NCBI RefSeq assembly: GCF_019449275.2
Contig: NZ_JAHZQZ020000022.1
Coordinates: 1-64,000, forward strand
Source of the DNA: Microbacterium sp. HD4P20
GTDB taxonomy: Bacteria; Actinomycetota; Actinomycetes; Actinomycetales; Microbacteriaceae
Direction of reading: 5' to 3'
DNA: 64,000 nucleotides
Shown piece by piece: positions 34,741-43,275 of the stretch. The position numbers were made by a program, and so were the translations under genes. The notes under the pieces were generated by a model, which saw only the letters and a list, made by a program, of their open reading frames with translations, was not told where the DNA came from and did not search any database. Numbering within the stretch: position 1 is the stretch's first letter; each line of letters starts with the position of its first letter.

Positions 34741-35817
34741 ATGGCTGGACAGCATCCGCTGCCGAGGAAGCGTCACGAGCACATTCTGCGCGAGCTCGAG
34801 CTGCGCGGAAGCGTGAGCGCGGCCGAGGCCGCCGAGCAGCTGGGCGTCTCGCAGGTCACCGTGCGGCGTGACATCGTCGAGCTCGAGCGCGCCGGAAAGC
34901 TCGCGCGGGTGCACGGCGGCGCCATCGGCGTCGGTGCGCCGGCGATCCCTCAGCCGGCGAAGACCAACGTGGGCGTGGTGGTGCCGGGGTCGGTCAGCCA
35001 CTACCCGCAGATCGTGAAGGGGATGGAGGCGGCGTCACACAGCGCGCGAACGAGAGTCATCCTCGCCACCTCGCAGTACCGCGAGGAGCTCGAGCAGCGG
35101 CAGGTGGAGCGCCTGGTGGAAGTCGGCGTCGCCGGAGTGATCTTCGCTCCGACCATGCGCGACCGCACCGAGGAGGAGCTGGCCGCGTGGCTGAGCAGCA
35201 TCCCCGTTCCCGTCGTCTTTCTGGAGCGTCGCCTGGAGTCGACCGCCCTTGCCAGGTTCGACAGCGCACGCACCGACCACGAGAGGGGTGCCGACTTCGC
35301 CGTCGAGCACCTCGCGAACCTCGGTCACCGCGCCGTCGGCCTCGCGGCGTTCGATCGCACGCCCACGGCGCCTCTGGTCAGGGTGGGACATGGCGCCGCC
35401 GTCGCACGGCTGGCGCTGGCGAATGCCCCGACCATCTCGCTGCCGAAGGGCGGCGAGGGTGACGGTGATCCCCTCGATGACGCACTGACGCGGTTCCTCG
35501 ACGCGTGCCTCGACTCGGGAACCACGGCGGCGCTGGTGCACACCGACGTCCACGCGGCCCGCCTGATAGAGCTCGCGTCCGATCGCGGCATCCGCGTTCC
35601 CGATGATCTGGCGGTGATCGCCGTCGACGACGACACCGCGAGGATGGCGATGGTGCCGCTGACCAGCGTGACGGCTCCGGGCCGTGACCTCGGCCGCGAG
35701 GCGATGCGGATCCTGACCGAGAGGATCGCGACCCCGGACCTCACGAGCGCCGCGGCGCGTCACATCACGATGCTCCCGCATCTGACCGTCCGCGCCTCCT
35801 GCGGCGCGCGCGCCTGA
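34741..35817 (+). CDS. Transcriptional regulator with DeoR-type HTH and LacI-type sensor
   Basis: This 358-residue protein has a DeoR-like winged helix at residues 8-62 (RKRHEHILRELELRGSVSAA, LGVSQVTVRRDIVELE, GKLARVHGGA). It is joined to a periplasmic-binding-protein-like sensor (about 75-355: NVGVVVPGSVSHYPQIVKGM, GVIFAP, LGHRAVGLAAF, PDDLAVIAVDD) of the LacI/GalR class. This combination is known in actinobacterial sugar loci but unusual elsewhere. It lies between two divergent units, the DUF2264/dehydrogenase pair and the ABC operon, and is probably their sugar-responsive repressor. Confidence 0.88.
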   Translation: MAGQHPLPRKRHEHILRELELRGSVSAAEAAEQLGVSQVTVRRDIVELERAGKLARVHGGAIGVGAPAIPQPAKTNVGVVVPGSVSHYPQIVKGMEAASHSARTRVILATSQYREELEQRQVERLVEVGVAGVIFAPTMRDRTEEELAAWLSSIPVPVVFLERRLESTALARFDSARTDHERGADFAVEHLANLGHRAVGLAAFDRTPTAPLVRVGHGAAVARLALANAPTISLPKGGEGDGDPLDDALTRFLDACLDSGTTAALVHTDVHAARLIELASDRGIRVPDDLAVIAVDDDTARMAMVPLTSVTAPGRDLGREAMRILTERIATPDLTSAAARHITMLPHLTVRASCGARA

Positions 35818-35840
35818 TCGCTTTTGTCCGCTTAGTCACG

Positions 35841-35865
35841 ACGCGCAGACGCGTGCGCCTAGATT
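35841..35865 (+). promoter_or_regulatory. Palindrome and possible -10 box before the sugar ABC operon
   Basis: ACGCG, CAGA, CGCGT (35841-35854) is a 14-bp dyad followed 5 nt later by TAGATT (35860-35865), which may be a -10 hexamer. The -35 is not clear. The dyad differs from the one at 34689, so another regulator may act here. Confidence 0.4.
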
Positions 35866-35926
35866 TGCTCCGCACTGCACCGGCGATGCCGGCATAGCCG
35901 CAAAAGGCATGAGCAAGGAGGCTCCG

Positions 35927-37258
35927 ATGACATCCCGATCATTCACCCGCGCCGCTCCGTTCCGGCGCCGGCGACACGCCCTGGCCGGGGGAGCGATCCT
36001 CGCGGTCGGCAGTCTCGCCGTCTTGACCGGCTGCGCGGGCAGCACACCCGACGAGGCCGCTCCTCCGGACGCCGAGGAAGAGGTCACGCTCAACTTCTCG
36101 TGGTGGGGTGACGCGAGCCGTGCCGAACGCTACGAAGCGGCGATCGACATCTTCGAGGAAGCCAACCCGAACGTCACCATCCAGACCAGCTTCGCGGGAT
36201 TCGGCGACTACTGGACGGCGCGCAACACCGAGGCCGCCAGTCGCACCCTCCCCGACGTCTTCCAGATGGACCTGGCCTACCTCGCCGAGTACGGCGGCTT
36301 CGGTCACGTTCTCGCCCTCGACGACTACCTCGGCGAGACGATCCAGACCGACGGCATCGACCCCTCGCTCGTGCAGGCCGGCGCCGTGGACGATCAGATC
36401 TACGGCATCGCCTCGAGCAGCAGTACGCTGGCCAATCTCTACAACGGCCCGCTGCTCGAGCAGCTGGGCGTCGAGGTCCCCGAGGGTGAGATCACGTGGG
36501 ACGAGTACGACGAGCTTCTCGCGCAGATCTCCCAGAGCGGGGCCGCCCTCTCGCCCGCCGTGTACGGCTCGCTCGACTACACGCAGTACTTCTGGCTCTT
36601 CCAGATCTGGCTGGGTCAGCAGGGTCTGACCTTCATCGAGGACGGCGAGCTCGGCTTCACCGAGGACGACCTGGCGGAGTGGTGGTCGCGCAGCGTCACC
36701 CTGCGCGAGACCGGAGCCGTCATGCCGCGGGAGCGCCAGGCGCAGTTCGAAGGCGTCGATGCTCTCGGGGCGGCCGAGATCGCGAGCGACATCAGTTGGG
36801 CCAACTTCCTGCCGCGATTCACCGAAGGTCCCGCCGCTCCCGAGCTGTCGCTCACCATGCCGCCGTTCGACGACGCGGACAACACCGGGATGTTCCTCAA
36901 GCCCGGGCTGATGCTCTCGATCGCGACGAACAGCGAGCACCCGGACTGGGCCGCGGAGTTCATCGACTTCCTGGTGAACGACCCCGAGGTCGGAGCGATC
37001 TTCGGCATGTCGCGCGGTGTTCCCGCCTCCACAACGGCGGCGGAGGGTATCGAGGCGAACGAGCTCGACTCGCAGATCCTCGCCTACCAGGAGGAGATCG
37101 CCGACAAGCTCGACGGCACCGCGCCTCCCGCTGTGAACGGACTCGGAACGCTCGAGCAGACGTTCGTCACGATCAGCGAGGACGTCAGCTACGGTGCGGC
37201 GACGCCCGAGGAAGCCGCGGCGCGCTGGTTCGCCGAAGCGGAGAACGCGCTCCGGTAG
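35927..37258 (+). CDS. Sugar ABC transporter solute-binding lipoprotein (locus 1)
   Basis: This 443-residue lipoprotein has a basic start, a hydrophobic stretch and the lipobox VLTGC near residue 31, so the mature protein is lipid-anchored outside the membrane. The family pattern (VTLNFSWWGDASRAERYEAAIDIFEEANP, DVFQMDLAYLAEY, PGLMLSIATNSEHPDWAAEF) is that of carbohydrate uptake family 1. The ATG at 35927 has AAGGAGG at 35915-35921; an upstream in-frame ATG at 35909 precedes that ribosome site and is rejected. It is followed by a strong hairpin and the two permease genes. Confidence 0.93.
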   Translation: MTSRSFTRAAPFRRRRHALAGGAILAVGSLAVLTGCAGSTPDEAAPPDAEEEVTLNFSWWGDASRAERYEAAIDIFEEANPNVTIQTSFAGFGDYWTARNTEAASRTLPDVFQMDLAYLAEYGGFGHVLALDDYLGETIQTDGIDPSLVQAGAVDDQIYGIASSSSTLANLYNGPLLEQLGVEVPEGEITWDEYDELLAQISQSGAALSPAVYGSLDYTQYFWLFQIWLGQQGLTFIEDGELGFTEDDLAEWWSRSVTLRETGAVMPRERQAQFEGVDALGAAEIASDISWANFLPRFTEGPAAPELSLTMPPFDDADNTGMFLKPGLMLSIATNSEHPDWAAEFIDFLVNDPEVGAIFGMSRGVPASTTAAEGIEANELDSQILAYQEEIADKLDGTAPPAVNGLGTLEQTFVTISEDVSYGAATPEEAAARWFAEAENALR

Positions 37259-37273
37259 GACGAACGAACGCGT

Positions 37274-37306
37274 GTGGACGGCGCTCCTCGCCGGAGCGCC
37301 GTCCAC
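37274..37306 (+). terminator. Strong intercistronic hairpin between binding-protein and permease genes
   Basis: A perfect 14-bp stem (GTGGACGGCGCTCC / GGAGCGCCGTCCAC) with loop TCGCC begins 16 nt after the binding-protein stop. There is no T tract. Such hairpins often protect the upstream message or cause partial termination, so that more binding protein than permease is made. The second sugar locus has one in the same place. Confidence 0.7.
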
Positions 37307-37329
37307 GCAACGCCCGAGAGGAAACCGAC

Positions 37330-38292
37330 ATGACCGCCGACACACTCGCTCGCCCGGCGCCTCGTGACACACCCACGCCGCCGCCACCGATGCGGCCCCG
37401 GCGGCGGCACTGGGCGGACATCCGCGCCGGGTACGTCTTCCTCGCCCCGTGGCTGATCGGCTTCGTGCTGCTGACGGCGGGCCCGATGGCCGCGTCGCTC
37501 TACCTGGCGTTCACCGACTACAACCTCTTCACCCCGCCCGAGTGGGTCGGTTTCGACAACTTCGTGCGGCTGTGGAGCGACCCCGACTATCTGCAGGCGT
37601 GGAAGGTGACGGCGATCTACGTCCTGGTGGGCACGCCTCTCAAGCTCGCCGCCGCGCTCGGCGTCGCGCTCATCCTCAACGCCACCTTCCGCGGAAGCGG
37701 CTTCTACCGCAGCGCGTTCTATCTGCCGTCGCTCGTCGGGGCCTCCGTGTCGATCGCGGTGGTGTGGAAGGCGATGTTCATCGACAACGGCCCGGTCGAC
37801 AGCATCCAGCAGTTCTTCGGCCTTCCCGCCGGCGGCTGGGTGGGAGATCCCGACAAGACGATGCCGCTGCTCATCCTCCTCGCCATCTGGCAGTTCGGGG
37901 CCCCGATGGTGATCTTCCTCGCCGGGCTGAAACAGGTTCCGAACGAGTTGTACGAGGCAGCATCCGTCGACGGCGCCGGCCCGATACGCAAGTTCCGCGC
38001 GATCACGATCCCGATGCTCTCGCCGGTCATCTTCTTCAATCTGCTGCTCGAGACCATCAACGCGTTCCAGGTCTTCGCCTCGGCGTTCATCATCTCCGGC
38101 GGCACCGGCGGTCCGGCTCGATCGACGCTGTTCTACACGCTGTACCTCTACTTCCGCGGCTTCCGCGACTTTCAGATGGGATACGCCTCTGCCATGGCAT
38201 GGGTCCTGGTGCTGGTGATCGCCGTGATCACGGTGATCTTCTTCCGCAGTTCGAAGTTCTGGGTGCACTACGCAGGAGATGAGGGCCGATGA
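37330..38292 (+). CDS. Sugar ABC transporter permease, MalF type (locus 1)
   Basis: This 320-residue membrane protein has a Pro/Arg-rich N-terminus (about 28 residues) and six helices beginning YVFLAPWLIGFVLLTAGPMA. The EAA loop is ELYEAASVDGAGPIRKFRAI. It forms a heterodimer with the permease encoded next. It overlaps that gene by 4 nt. No ATPase gene is present in the locus, so a shared MsiK-type ATPase is expected. Confidence 0.93.
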   Translation: MTADTLARPAPRDTPTPPPPMRPRRRHWADIRAGYVFLAPWLIGFVLLTAGPMAASLYLAFTDYNLFTPPEWVGFDNFVRLWSDPDYLQAWKVTAIYVLVGTPLKLAAALGVALILNATFRGSGFYRSAFYLPSLVGASVSIAVVWKAMFIDNGPVDSIQQFFGLPAGGWVGDPDKTMPLLILLAIWQFGAPMVIFLAGLKQVPNELYEAASVDGAGPIRKFRAITIPMLSPVIFFNLLLETINAFQVFASAFIISGGTGGPARSTLFYTLYLYFRGFRDFQMGYASAMAWVLVLVIAVITVIFFRSSKFWVHYAGDEGR

Positions 38293-39176
38293 GCGCTACG
38301 CAACTCGTCGTGACGGCGAAGGCGGCCAAGCCGCCGCGACGTCGCTGGACCCGCAAAGAAGTGGTCTTCCACGTCGTCGTCCTCGCGCTTCTGGTCGTCA
38401 TCCTCTATCCGGTGGCGTGGATGCTGCTGTCCACCTTCAAGCCGTCGGCGCAGATCGTCGGAAACGCCGACCTGCTCCCCCGGGAGGTGACGCTCGACAA
38501 TTACGACAAGGCGCTGGGCGGAATCGGTGGAGTGTCGTTCTGGACCTTCTTTCAGAACTCGACGATCCTGGCGGTCCTATCCGTGGTCGGCGTCGTCCTG
38601 TCGTCCGCGCTCGCCGCGTACGCGTTCGCTCGCATCAACTTCCCGGGGCGCACCGTGTACTTCGGCATCATGATCGGCACGTTGCTGCTGCCGTTCCACG
38701 TCGTGATCATCCCGCAGTACATCATGTTCAACGCCTTCGGGCTGGTGAACACCTTCACGCCGCTGCTGCTGGGAAAGTTCCTGGCCACTGAGGCCTTCTT
38801 CGTCTTCCTGATGGTGCAGTTCCTGCGGGGACTGCCTCGTGAACTGGACGAGGCAGCCCGCATCGACGGCGCCGGCCACTACCGCACCTTCTGGTCGATC
38901 ATGCTTCCGCTGCTCAAACCCGCGCTGGTGACGTGTGCGATCTTCACCTTCATCTGGACGTGGAATGACTTCTTCGGCCCTCTGCTCTATTTGAAGGATC
39001 CGGACCTCTACACGCTTCCGATCGCGCTTCGCCTGTTCGTCGACCAAAGCTCGGCTGCCGACTACGGTGCGCAGATGGCCATGGCCGTGCTGGCACTCAT
39101 TCCCGTGTTCCTCTTCTTCCTGATCTTCCAGCGCTACCTCGTGGACGGCGTGGCGACACAGGGGCTGAAGGGGTGA
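38289..39176 (+). CDS. Sugar ABC transporter permease, MalG type (locus 1)
   Basis: This 295-residue protein has six membrane helices. The EAA loop is ELDEAARIDGAGHYRTFWSI, and the C-terminus FQRYLVDGVATQGLKG is the standard MalG-family ending. It partners the upstream permease. ATG 38289 overlaps the preceding stop, so translation is coupled. Confidence 0.94.
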   Translation: MSATQLVVTAKAAKPPRRRWTRKEVVFHVVVLALLVVILYPVAWMLLSTFKPSAQIVGNADLLPREVTLDNYDKALGGIGGVSFWTFFQNSTILAVLSVVGVVLSSALAAYAFARINFPGRTVYFGIMIGTLLLPFHVVIIPQYIMFNAFGLVNTFTPLLLGKFLATEAFFVFLMVQFLRGLPRELDEAARIDGAGHYRTFWSIMLPLLKPALVTCAIFTFIWTWNDFFGPLLYLKDPDLYTLPIALRLFVDQSSAADYGAQMAMAVLALIPVFLFFLIFQRYLVDGVATQGLKG

Positions 39177-39183
39177 TCGCGAC

Positions 39184-39822
39184 GTGTCAGTGGTGAGGTC
39201 GGTCGTGAGGTCGGTGCCGGCGAAGCAGCGCGCCGGGGGTGCCCGCGGAGTCACCCGTGCCCTGTCGAGCGAGCGGCTGGGCTTGTTCTCCGAGGTGGTC
39301 ATCGTGAGCCTCGCCGTCGGGCTGCTAGCCGCGCCCGCCGTCACGGCACTGCCGGCGCTCGCAGCGGGATCGCAGCATCTGCGCCGCTATATCAGCGGTG
39401 AGTCCCACGCCTACCGGACGCTGCTTCGTGATTTCTGGTCCGCACTGCGCGGCGGGTGGCTGTGGGCGCTCGGCTCGGCGGCGGCCTTCGCCGCGGCCGC
39501 CATCACGCTCACGAACCCGCTGATCAGCGTCGTCCCCGGCGGCGAGCCGCTGCGCTGGGTCTCGGCGGGCATCGCCGCCGTCGGAGCGATCGTGCTGCTG
39601 CGTGCCAGCGCGCAGTGGACCCCCACAGCGCGTTGGGGCGGGCTCGTCCGTGAGGCCGCCGCCGATGCGACGCGTGACCTCCGCGGTTCGATGCTCCTCC
39701 TCTTGGCTCTCGCCCTCAGCGCCATGATCGTCTGGATGTTCGCGCCGCTGGTGGTCCTCGTTCCCGGACTGCTGCTGTTCGCGACGCGCGCGGTGCTCTC
39801 CCGCGCCGACACCACTCGCTGA
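39184..39822 (+). CDS. YesL-like (DUF624) membrane protein (locus 1)
   Basis: This 212-residue protein has four to five hydrophobic helices, including VVIVSLAVGLLAAPAVTALPAL and SMLLLLALALSAMIVWMFAPLVV. The pattern and its position right after the MalG-type permease match YesL/DUF624 proteins, which accompany pectin and rhamnogalacturonan uptake genes in other bacteria. It resembles the protein at 56294-56998 in position and build. Its function is unknown. The start is a GTG 7 nt after the permease stop. Confidence 0.65.
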   Translation: MSVVRSVVRSVPAKQRAGGARGVTRALSSERLGLFSEVVIVSLAVGLLAAPAVTALPALAAGSQHLRRYISGESHAYRTLLRDFWSALRGGWLWALGSAAAFAAAAITLTNPLISVVPGGEPLRWVSAGIAAVGAIVLLRASAQWTPTARWGGLVREAAADATRDLRGSMLLLLALALSAMIVWMFAPLVVLVPGLLLFATRAVLSRADTTR

Positions 39823-39845
39823 TGCACGGATGACGGGAGCGACAC

Positions 39846-40439
39846 ATGACCGAGGTCAGACTCTCGGACGTGGCGCGCGCTGCGGGCGTATCGGAGGCGA
39901 CGGCTTCCCGCGTGCTGAACGGATCCACCCGACGGGTGCGTCCACAGCACGCCGAACTCGTGCGAGAGGCGGCCGCGCGCTTGGGCTACTCCGTAGATCT
40001 GCGGGCCCAGGCCACGGCACGACGATCGTCGACCACGGTCGCCATCGTGGTGCCGTCCTTGACGGATGAGTATGTGATGCGCGCGGCCGCCGAAGCGCAT
40101 TCCGTGGCCGAGGACCTGGGGTACGCCGCTTCGGTGACCGTGTGGCCTCCCGGCGATGAACGGGCCGCGGCGATCATCCGCAGGCTGCGCGGGCAGCGGC
40201 CACGCGCGATCTTCCTCGTCGCCGTCGGCGAGGAGATCGCCGGGGATCTGGTTTCGCGGGAACTGGAGCAGTTCCGGGTGCACGGCGGGGTCGTCGCGCT
40301 CATCGACGACACGCGCCGTCCACACACCGCGCGCCCGGAGGCGCGCGAGATCGCCCGTTCCGCTCTTCCGGCGCTGGCCGAGCGCACCCTCTCCACGCAG
40401 CCGCTCCGGAAGGCCTCTGCGGCGGCCGCGCGGTATTGA
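39846..40439 (+). CDS. Short LacI-family regulator lacking half of the sensor domain
   Basis: This 197-residue protein has a complete LacI helix-turn-helix (residues 3-50: VRLSDVARAAGVSEATASRVLNG) and hinge. The first part of the sensor lobe follows (STTVAIVVPSL...AAAIIRRLRGQRPRAIFLVAVG). It then ends where relatives continue for about 140 more residues. It is not an obvious frameshift: I see no continuing sensor sequence before the SDR gene 33 nt later. It may be a naturally short form or a decayed copy. Confidence 0.75.
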   Translation: MTEVRLSDVARAAGVSEATASRVLNGSTRRVRPQHAELVREAAARLGYSVDLRAQATARRSSTTVAIVVPSLTDEYVMRAAAEAHSVAEDLGYAASVTVWPPGDERAAAIIRRLRGQRPRAIFLVAVGEEIAGDLVSRELEQFRVHGGVVALIDDTRRPHTARPEAREIARSALPALAERTLSTQPLRKASAAAARY

Positions 40440-40472
40440 TCGCTTACCGCCGGCGCGGAGAAGAATAGGGAG

Positions 40473-41249
40473 ATGCCTACCGCGCGCAGTGAGACCGGCC
40501 GCATGAGCACGTCCTTCTCCTTCGTCGTCACCGGAGCCAGCGGTGGCGTGGGACAGGCGATCGCAGAGCACCTGGTCTCGATCGGGAACACGGTCGTCAA
40601 TCTGGACCCGTCGCCGCCGCCACAGGACGCGGACTCCCGCGTGCACCACGTAGGAGGCGACGCCGGCGACCCGGGAGCCGCGCGGGCGGCAGCGGAACTC
40701 GCGGAGAGCTACGCGCCTCTCACCGGATGGGTGAACAACGCTGCCGTGTTCCGCGATGCGAGTCTCGCCACCGCGACCGCAGAGGAGGTCAGCGCACTCA
40801 TCGGCGTGAATCTCAACCTCGCGGTGGTGGGATGCCACACCGCGGTGCAGCACTTTCTGGCCCACTCTCGGGCCGGGTCGATCGTCAACGTCTCGTCGCA
40901 CCAGGCGCAGCGTCCGGTCCGCGGAGCGCTGCCGTACGCCACAGCGAAGGCCGCCGTCGAAGGGCTCACCCGCGCGGCCGCCGTCGATCACGGGCCGCGG
41001 GGCATCCGAGTGAATGCTGTCGCTCTCGGCTCGATCACGACTGACCGCTACGAGGAGTACCGGCGCGAGCACCCTGGAACCGACGACCGGATGGCCGCGC
41101 TGCACCCGCTGGGGCACGTCGGAGAACCGCAGGATGTCGCGCGAGCGGTCGCCTTCCTGCTGTCTCCCGAGTCAGGATTCATCACGGGCGCGGTGATCCC
41201 CGTGGACGGCGGTCGAGCCGTCCTCGGACCCGATCCGGAAAGCGCCTGA
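40473..41249 (+). CDS. Short-chain dehydrogenase/reductase
   Basis: This 258-residue NAD(P)-dependent oxidoreductase has the cofactor motif TGASGGVGQAIAEHL, the NNAA motif, the catalytic Ser in VNVSSHQAQRP and Tyr-Lys in YATAKAA, and the ending GAVIPVDGG. Its substrate is unknown; the setting suggests a sugar or sugar-acid derivative. ATG 40503 (MSTSFSFVVTG) is an alternative start ten residues later; neither has a strong ribosome site. It is convergent with the response-regulator gene. Confidence 0.88.
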   Translation: MPTARSETGRMSTSFSFVVTGASGGVGQAIAEHLVSIGNTVVNLDPSPPPQDADSRVHHVGGDAGDPGAARAAAELAESYAPLTGWVNNAAVFRDASLATATAEEVSALIGVNLNLAVVGCHTAVQHFLAHSRAGSIVNVSSHQAQRPVRGALPYATAKAAVEGLTRAAAVDHGPRGIRVNAVALGSITTDRYEEYRREHPGTDDRMAALHPLGHVGEPQDVARAVAFLLSPESGFITGAVIPVDGGRAVLGPDPESA

Positions 41250-41273
41250 GCCCGGGCCCGTGGGGGTCACGTC

Positions 41274-41951
41274 CTACTCGAGGTGCGTTTCATCGACTCG
41301 ACGGGCCTCGTCCTGGAGGAAGACGAGGATCGCACGCACCCGGCGGTTCTCGTCTGCGGGCTGGAGCCCCAGACCGCCGAAGATGTTGCCGACATGCTTT
41401 CGCACCGCAGCCTCGCTCAGGAACAGCCGAGATGCGACCTCGCGGTTCGATGCACCCTCGGCCATCAGACCGAGAACCTCTCGCTCGCGCGCTGAGAGAG
41501 ACGCCAGAGGACCGGGTTCCCGTGCCCGCATGAGATGCCGTGCGACCTCGGGATCGATGACCGTGCCGCCGGCCGCGACCGAGCGGAGCGCGCGGTCGAA
41601 GTCGGACACGCGGTTGACCCGGTCCTTGAGGAGATACCCCACGCCACCCTCGGGCAGGGTGAGCAGGTCGCGAGCGTAACGGTCGGCCAGGTACTGCGAG
41701 AGCACGAGGACGGGCTGCTGCGGGGTTCCTGTGCGGATCGCGAGGGCAGCGCGCAACCCGTCATCCGTTCCGTTCGGAGGCATGCGCACGTCGGTCACAA
41801 CGAGATCGGGCGCGGGAACGAGCGCGGCATGGGCGTCCAGGAGTTCCGTCGCCGAGGAGGCCACGGCCACGACATCGTGTCCGAGCCTCTCGAGCAGCGC
41901 GACGAGTGCCTCTCGGAGGAGCGTCGCATCATCGGCGAGCAGTATCCGCAT
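41274..41951 (-). CDS. Two-component response regulator, NarL/LuxR type
   Basis: This 225-residue DNA-binding protein has a receiver domain (1-120) with acidic DD at 7-8, phosphorylated Asp at about 54 (VVTDVRMPP) and Lys in YLLKDRV. A LuxR helix-turn-helix follows (about 150-200, LSAREREVLGLMAEGASNRE). The ATG at 41951 gives the standard MRILLADD start; a longer frame upstream is an overlap shadow. It overlaps the histidine kinase gene by 23 nt, and both face the ABC exporter, their likely target. Confidence 0.94.
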   Translation of the reverse strand: MRILLADDATLLREALVALLERLGHDVVAVASSATELLDAHAALVPAPDLVVTDVRMPPNGTDDGLRAALAIRTGTPQQPVLVLSQYLADRYARDLLTLPEGGVGYLLKDRVNRVSDFDRALRSVAAGGTVIDPEVARHLMRAREPGPLASLSAREREVLGLMAEGASNREVASRLFLSEAAVRKHVGNIFGGLGLQPADENRRVRAILVFLQDEARRVDETHLE

Positions 41952-43209
41952 CGCTCGCCCCCTCTCCTTGCTGTCGCAGCCTGCCAGGCAGGTGCAGCGA
42001 GATCTCGGTGGGACCGCCGGCGGGACTCCGCACGTGCACCGCGGCATCCAGCGCTTCGGCACGCTCGATGATCCCTCGCAGGCCCGTGCCCCGCTCCGGG
42101 TCTGCGCCGCCGTGTCCGTTGTCCGCCACCGAGACGATCCAGCCGTCGTCGACGGCGTCCCCGCGGACGATCACGCGATCCGCGGTGGTGTGCTTGGCGG
42201 CGTTGGTCACAGCCTCGGCGACGAAGAAGTACGCCGCGGCTTCGGCGTCTGGCCGGAGCCTGGGGATTCTCACGCCTTCGATGCGAACGGGCAGGGCAGC
42301 GCGGCCCGGGAGCTCGTCCAGCGCGGCGGCGAGACCGTGGTCGGTGAGGACCGCGGGGTGGATGCCGCGCACGGTCTCGCGGAGCGCCCCCAGCGCGCGG
42401 TCGGTCTGATCCTGCGCCCGAGTCAGCGCCCCGCGCGCCGCATCCACGTCGCCTGCGGCCAGCTCGATCTCGAGGATCCCGAGTCGCGCGGCGATGCCGA
42501 CGAGTTCCTGCTGCACGCCGTCGTGCAGGTCTCTTTCGATACGGCGACGTTCGCTCGCGTGTGCCGCCACGATCGCCGCGCGGGAGCGGGTGAGCTGGGC
42601 GACGCGCGCATCGATCTCGCGGGTACGGGGAGCGAGGAGCCAACGGGCGAACGCGCCCTGCGCTGCGGCGAGTCCCGCGTTCACGTAGGCGGCAAGGGCG
42701 AGGAAGACCGGCAACAGCAGGAGTGGCAACCACCAGTCGTCCGGGCCGAGCCTCATTCGAATGTCGGCGAAGACGCTCACATCGATCTCGCGCACGCGGG
42801 CCTGGAAGGGCAGGACCACGAGCACGATCGCCGTGATCGCCTGGGTGAAGACGGCGACCAGCGCTGCCGCGCCGAAGGCGAGGCCGCCGATCATCGACGA
42901 TGTCTCGCGCCACGTGGCGCGCTCGGTGAGGCGGATGCCCAACCAGTGGCGCCGCTCGCCGTGCGGAACACGCACATGGCCGCTGCTGAGCTTCGCCACG
43001 CCGAGGAGCCGGAGCCGGGTCCGGTCCAGCGCACCCACCAGGATCGCCCACAACGGGAGCGCAATCAGAGTGAGCAGGAGGACAGGGACCAGAGCGAGCG
43101 ACAACAGCGCGCTCGTCAGCACGTAGACCAGCGCGGCCCATGGCCACCGCGACGCCCACAGTCGCCACGGTGGCAACATGAGCGCCTGCCAGACCGTCGA
43201 CGCTCGCAT
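41929..43209 (-). CDS. Sensor histidine kinase of the HisKA_3 (NarX/DesK-like) class
   Basis: This 426-residue membrane kinase has two N-terminal helices (about 25-60), a cytoplasmic loop, and further helices at about 105-135 and 160-190. The dimerisation box ERRRIERDLHDGVQQELV carries the phosphorylated His, and the ATPase domain has AEAVTNAAKH (N box) and VADNGHGG (G1). The short extracellular loops suggest sensing in or at the membrane, for example of cell-envelope damage (inference). It is paired with the regulator at 41274 and is divergent from the ABC exporter. Confidence 0.93.
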   Translation of the reverse strand: MRASTVWQALMLPPWRLWASRWPWAALVYVLTSALLSLALVPVLLLTLIALPLWAILVGALDRTRLRLLGVAKLSSGHVRVPHGERRHWLGIRLTERATWRETSSMIGGLAFGAAALVAVFTQAITAIVLVVLPFQARVREIDVSVFADIRMRLGPDDWWLPLLLLPVFLALAAYVNAGLAAAQGAFARWLLAPRTREIDARVAQLTRSRAAIVAAHASERRRIERDLHDGVQQELVGIAARLGILEIELAAGDVDAARGALTRAQDQTDRALGALRETVRGIHPAVLTDHGLAAALDELPGRAALPVRIEGVRIPRLRPDAEAAAYFFVAEAVTNAAKHTTADRVIVRGDAVDDGWIVSVADNGHGGADPERGTGLRGIIERAEALDAAVHVRSPAGGPTEISLHLPGRLRQQGEGASDADTARR

Positions 43210-43259
43210 CCGCTCACACTACGCACGCGAGCCTCCCGGCGGGGCGACGCCCGCGAGAA

Positions 43260-43275
43260 GTAGCGCTGACGCTAC
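43260..43275. promoter_or_regulatory. Inverted repeat in the gap between kinase and exporter genes
   Basis: GTAGCG, CTGA, CGCTAC is a perfect 6-4-6 dyad in the 123-bp divergent gap, 58 nt before the ABC gene. It is a plausible site for the adjacent NarL-type regulator, which binds as a dimer to inverted repeats. Confidence 0.5.

Noticed and set aside
35909..35926. ATG 35909 as the start of the locus 1 binding protein
   Set aside because: It is located before the ribosome site AAGGAGG, which is correctly spaced from ATG 35927.
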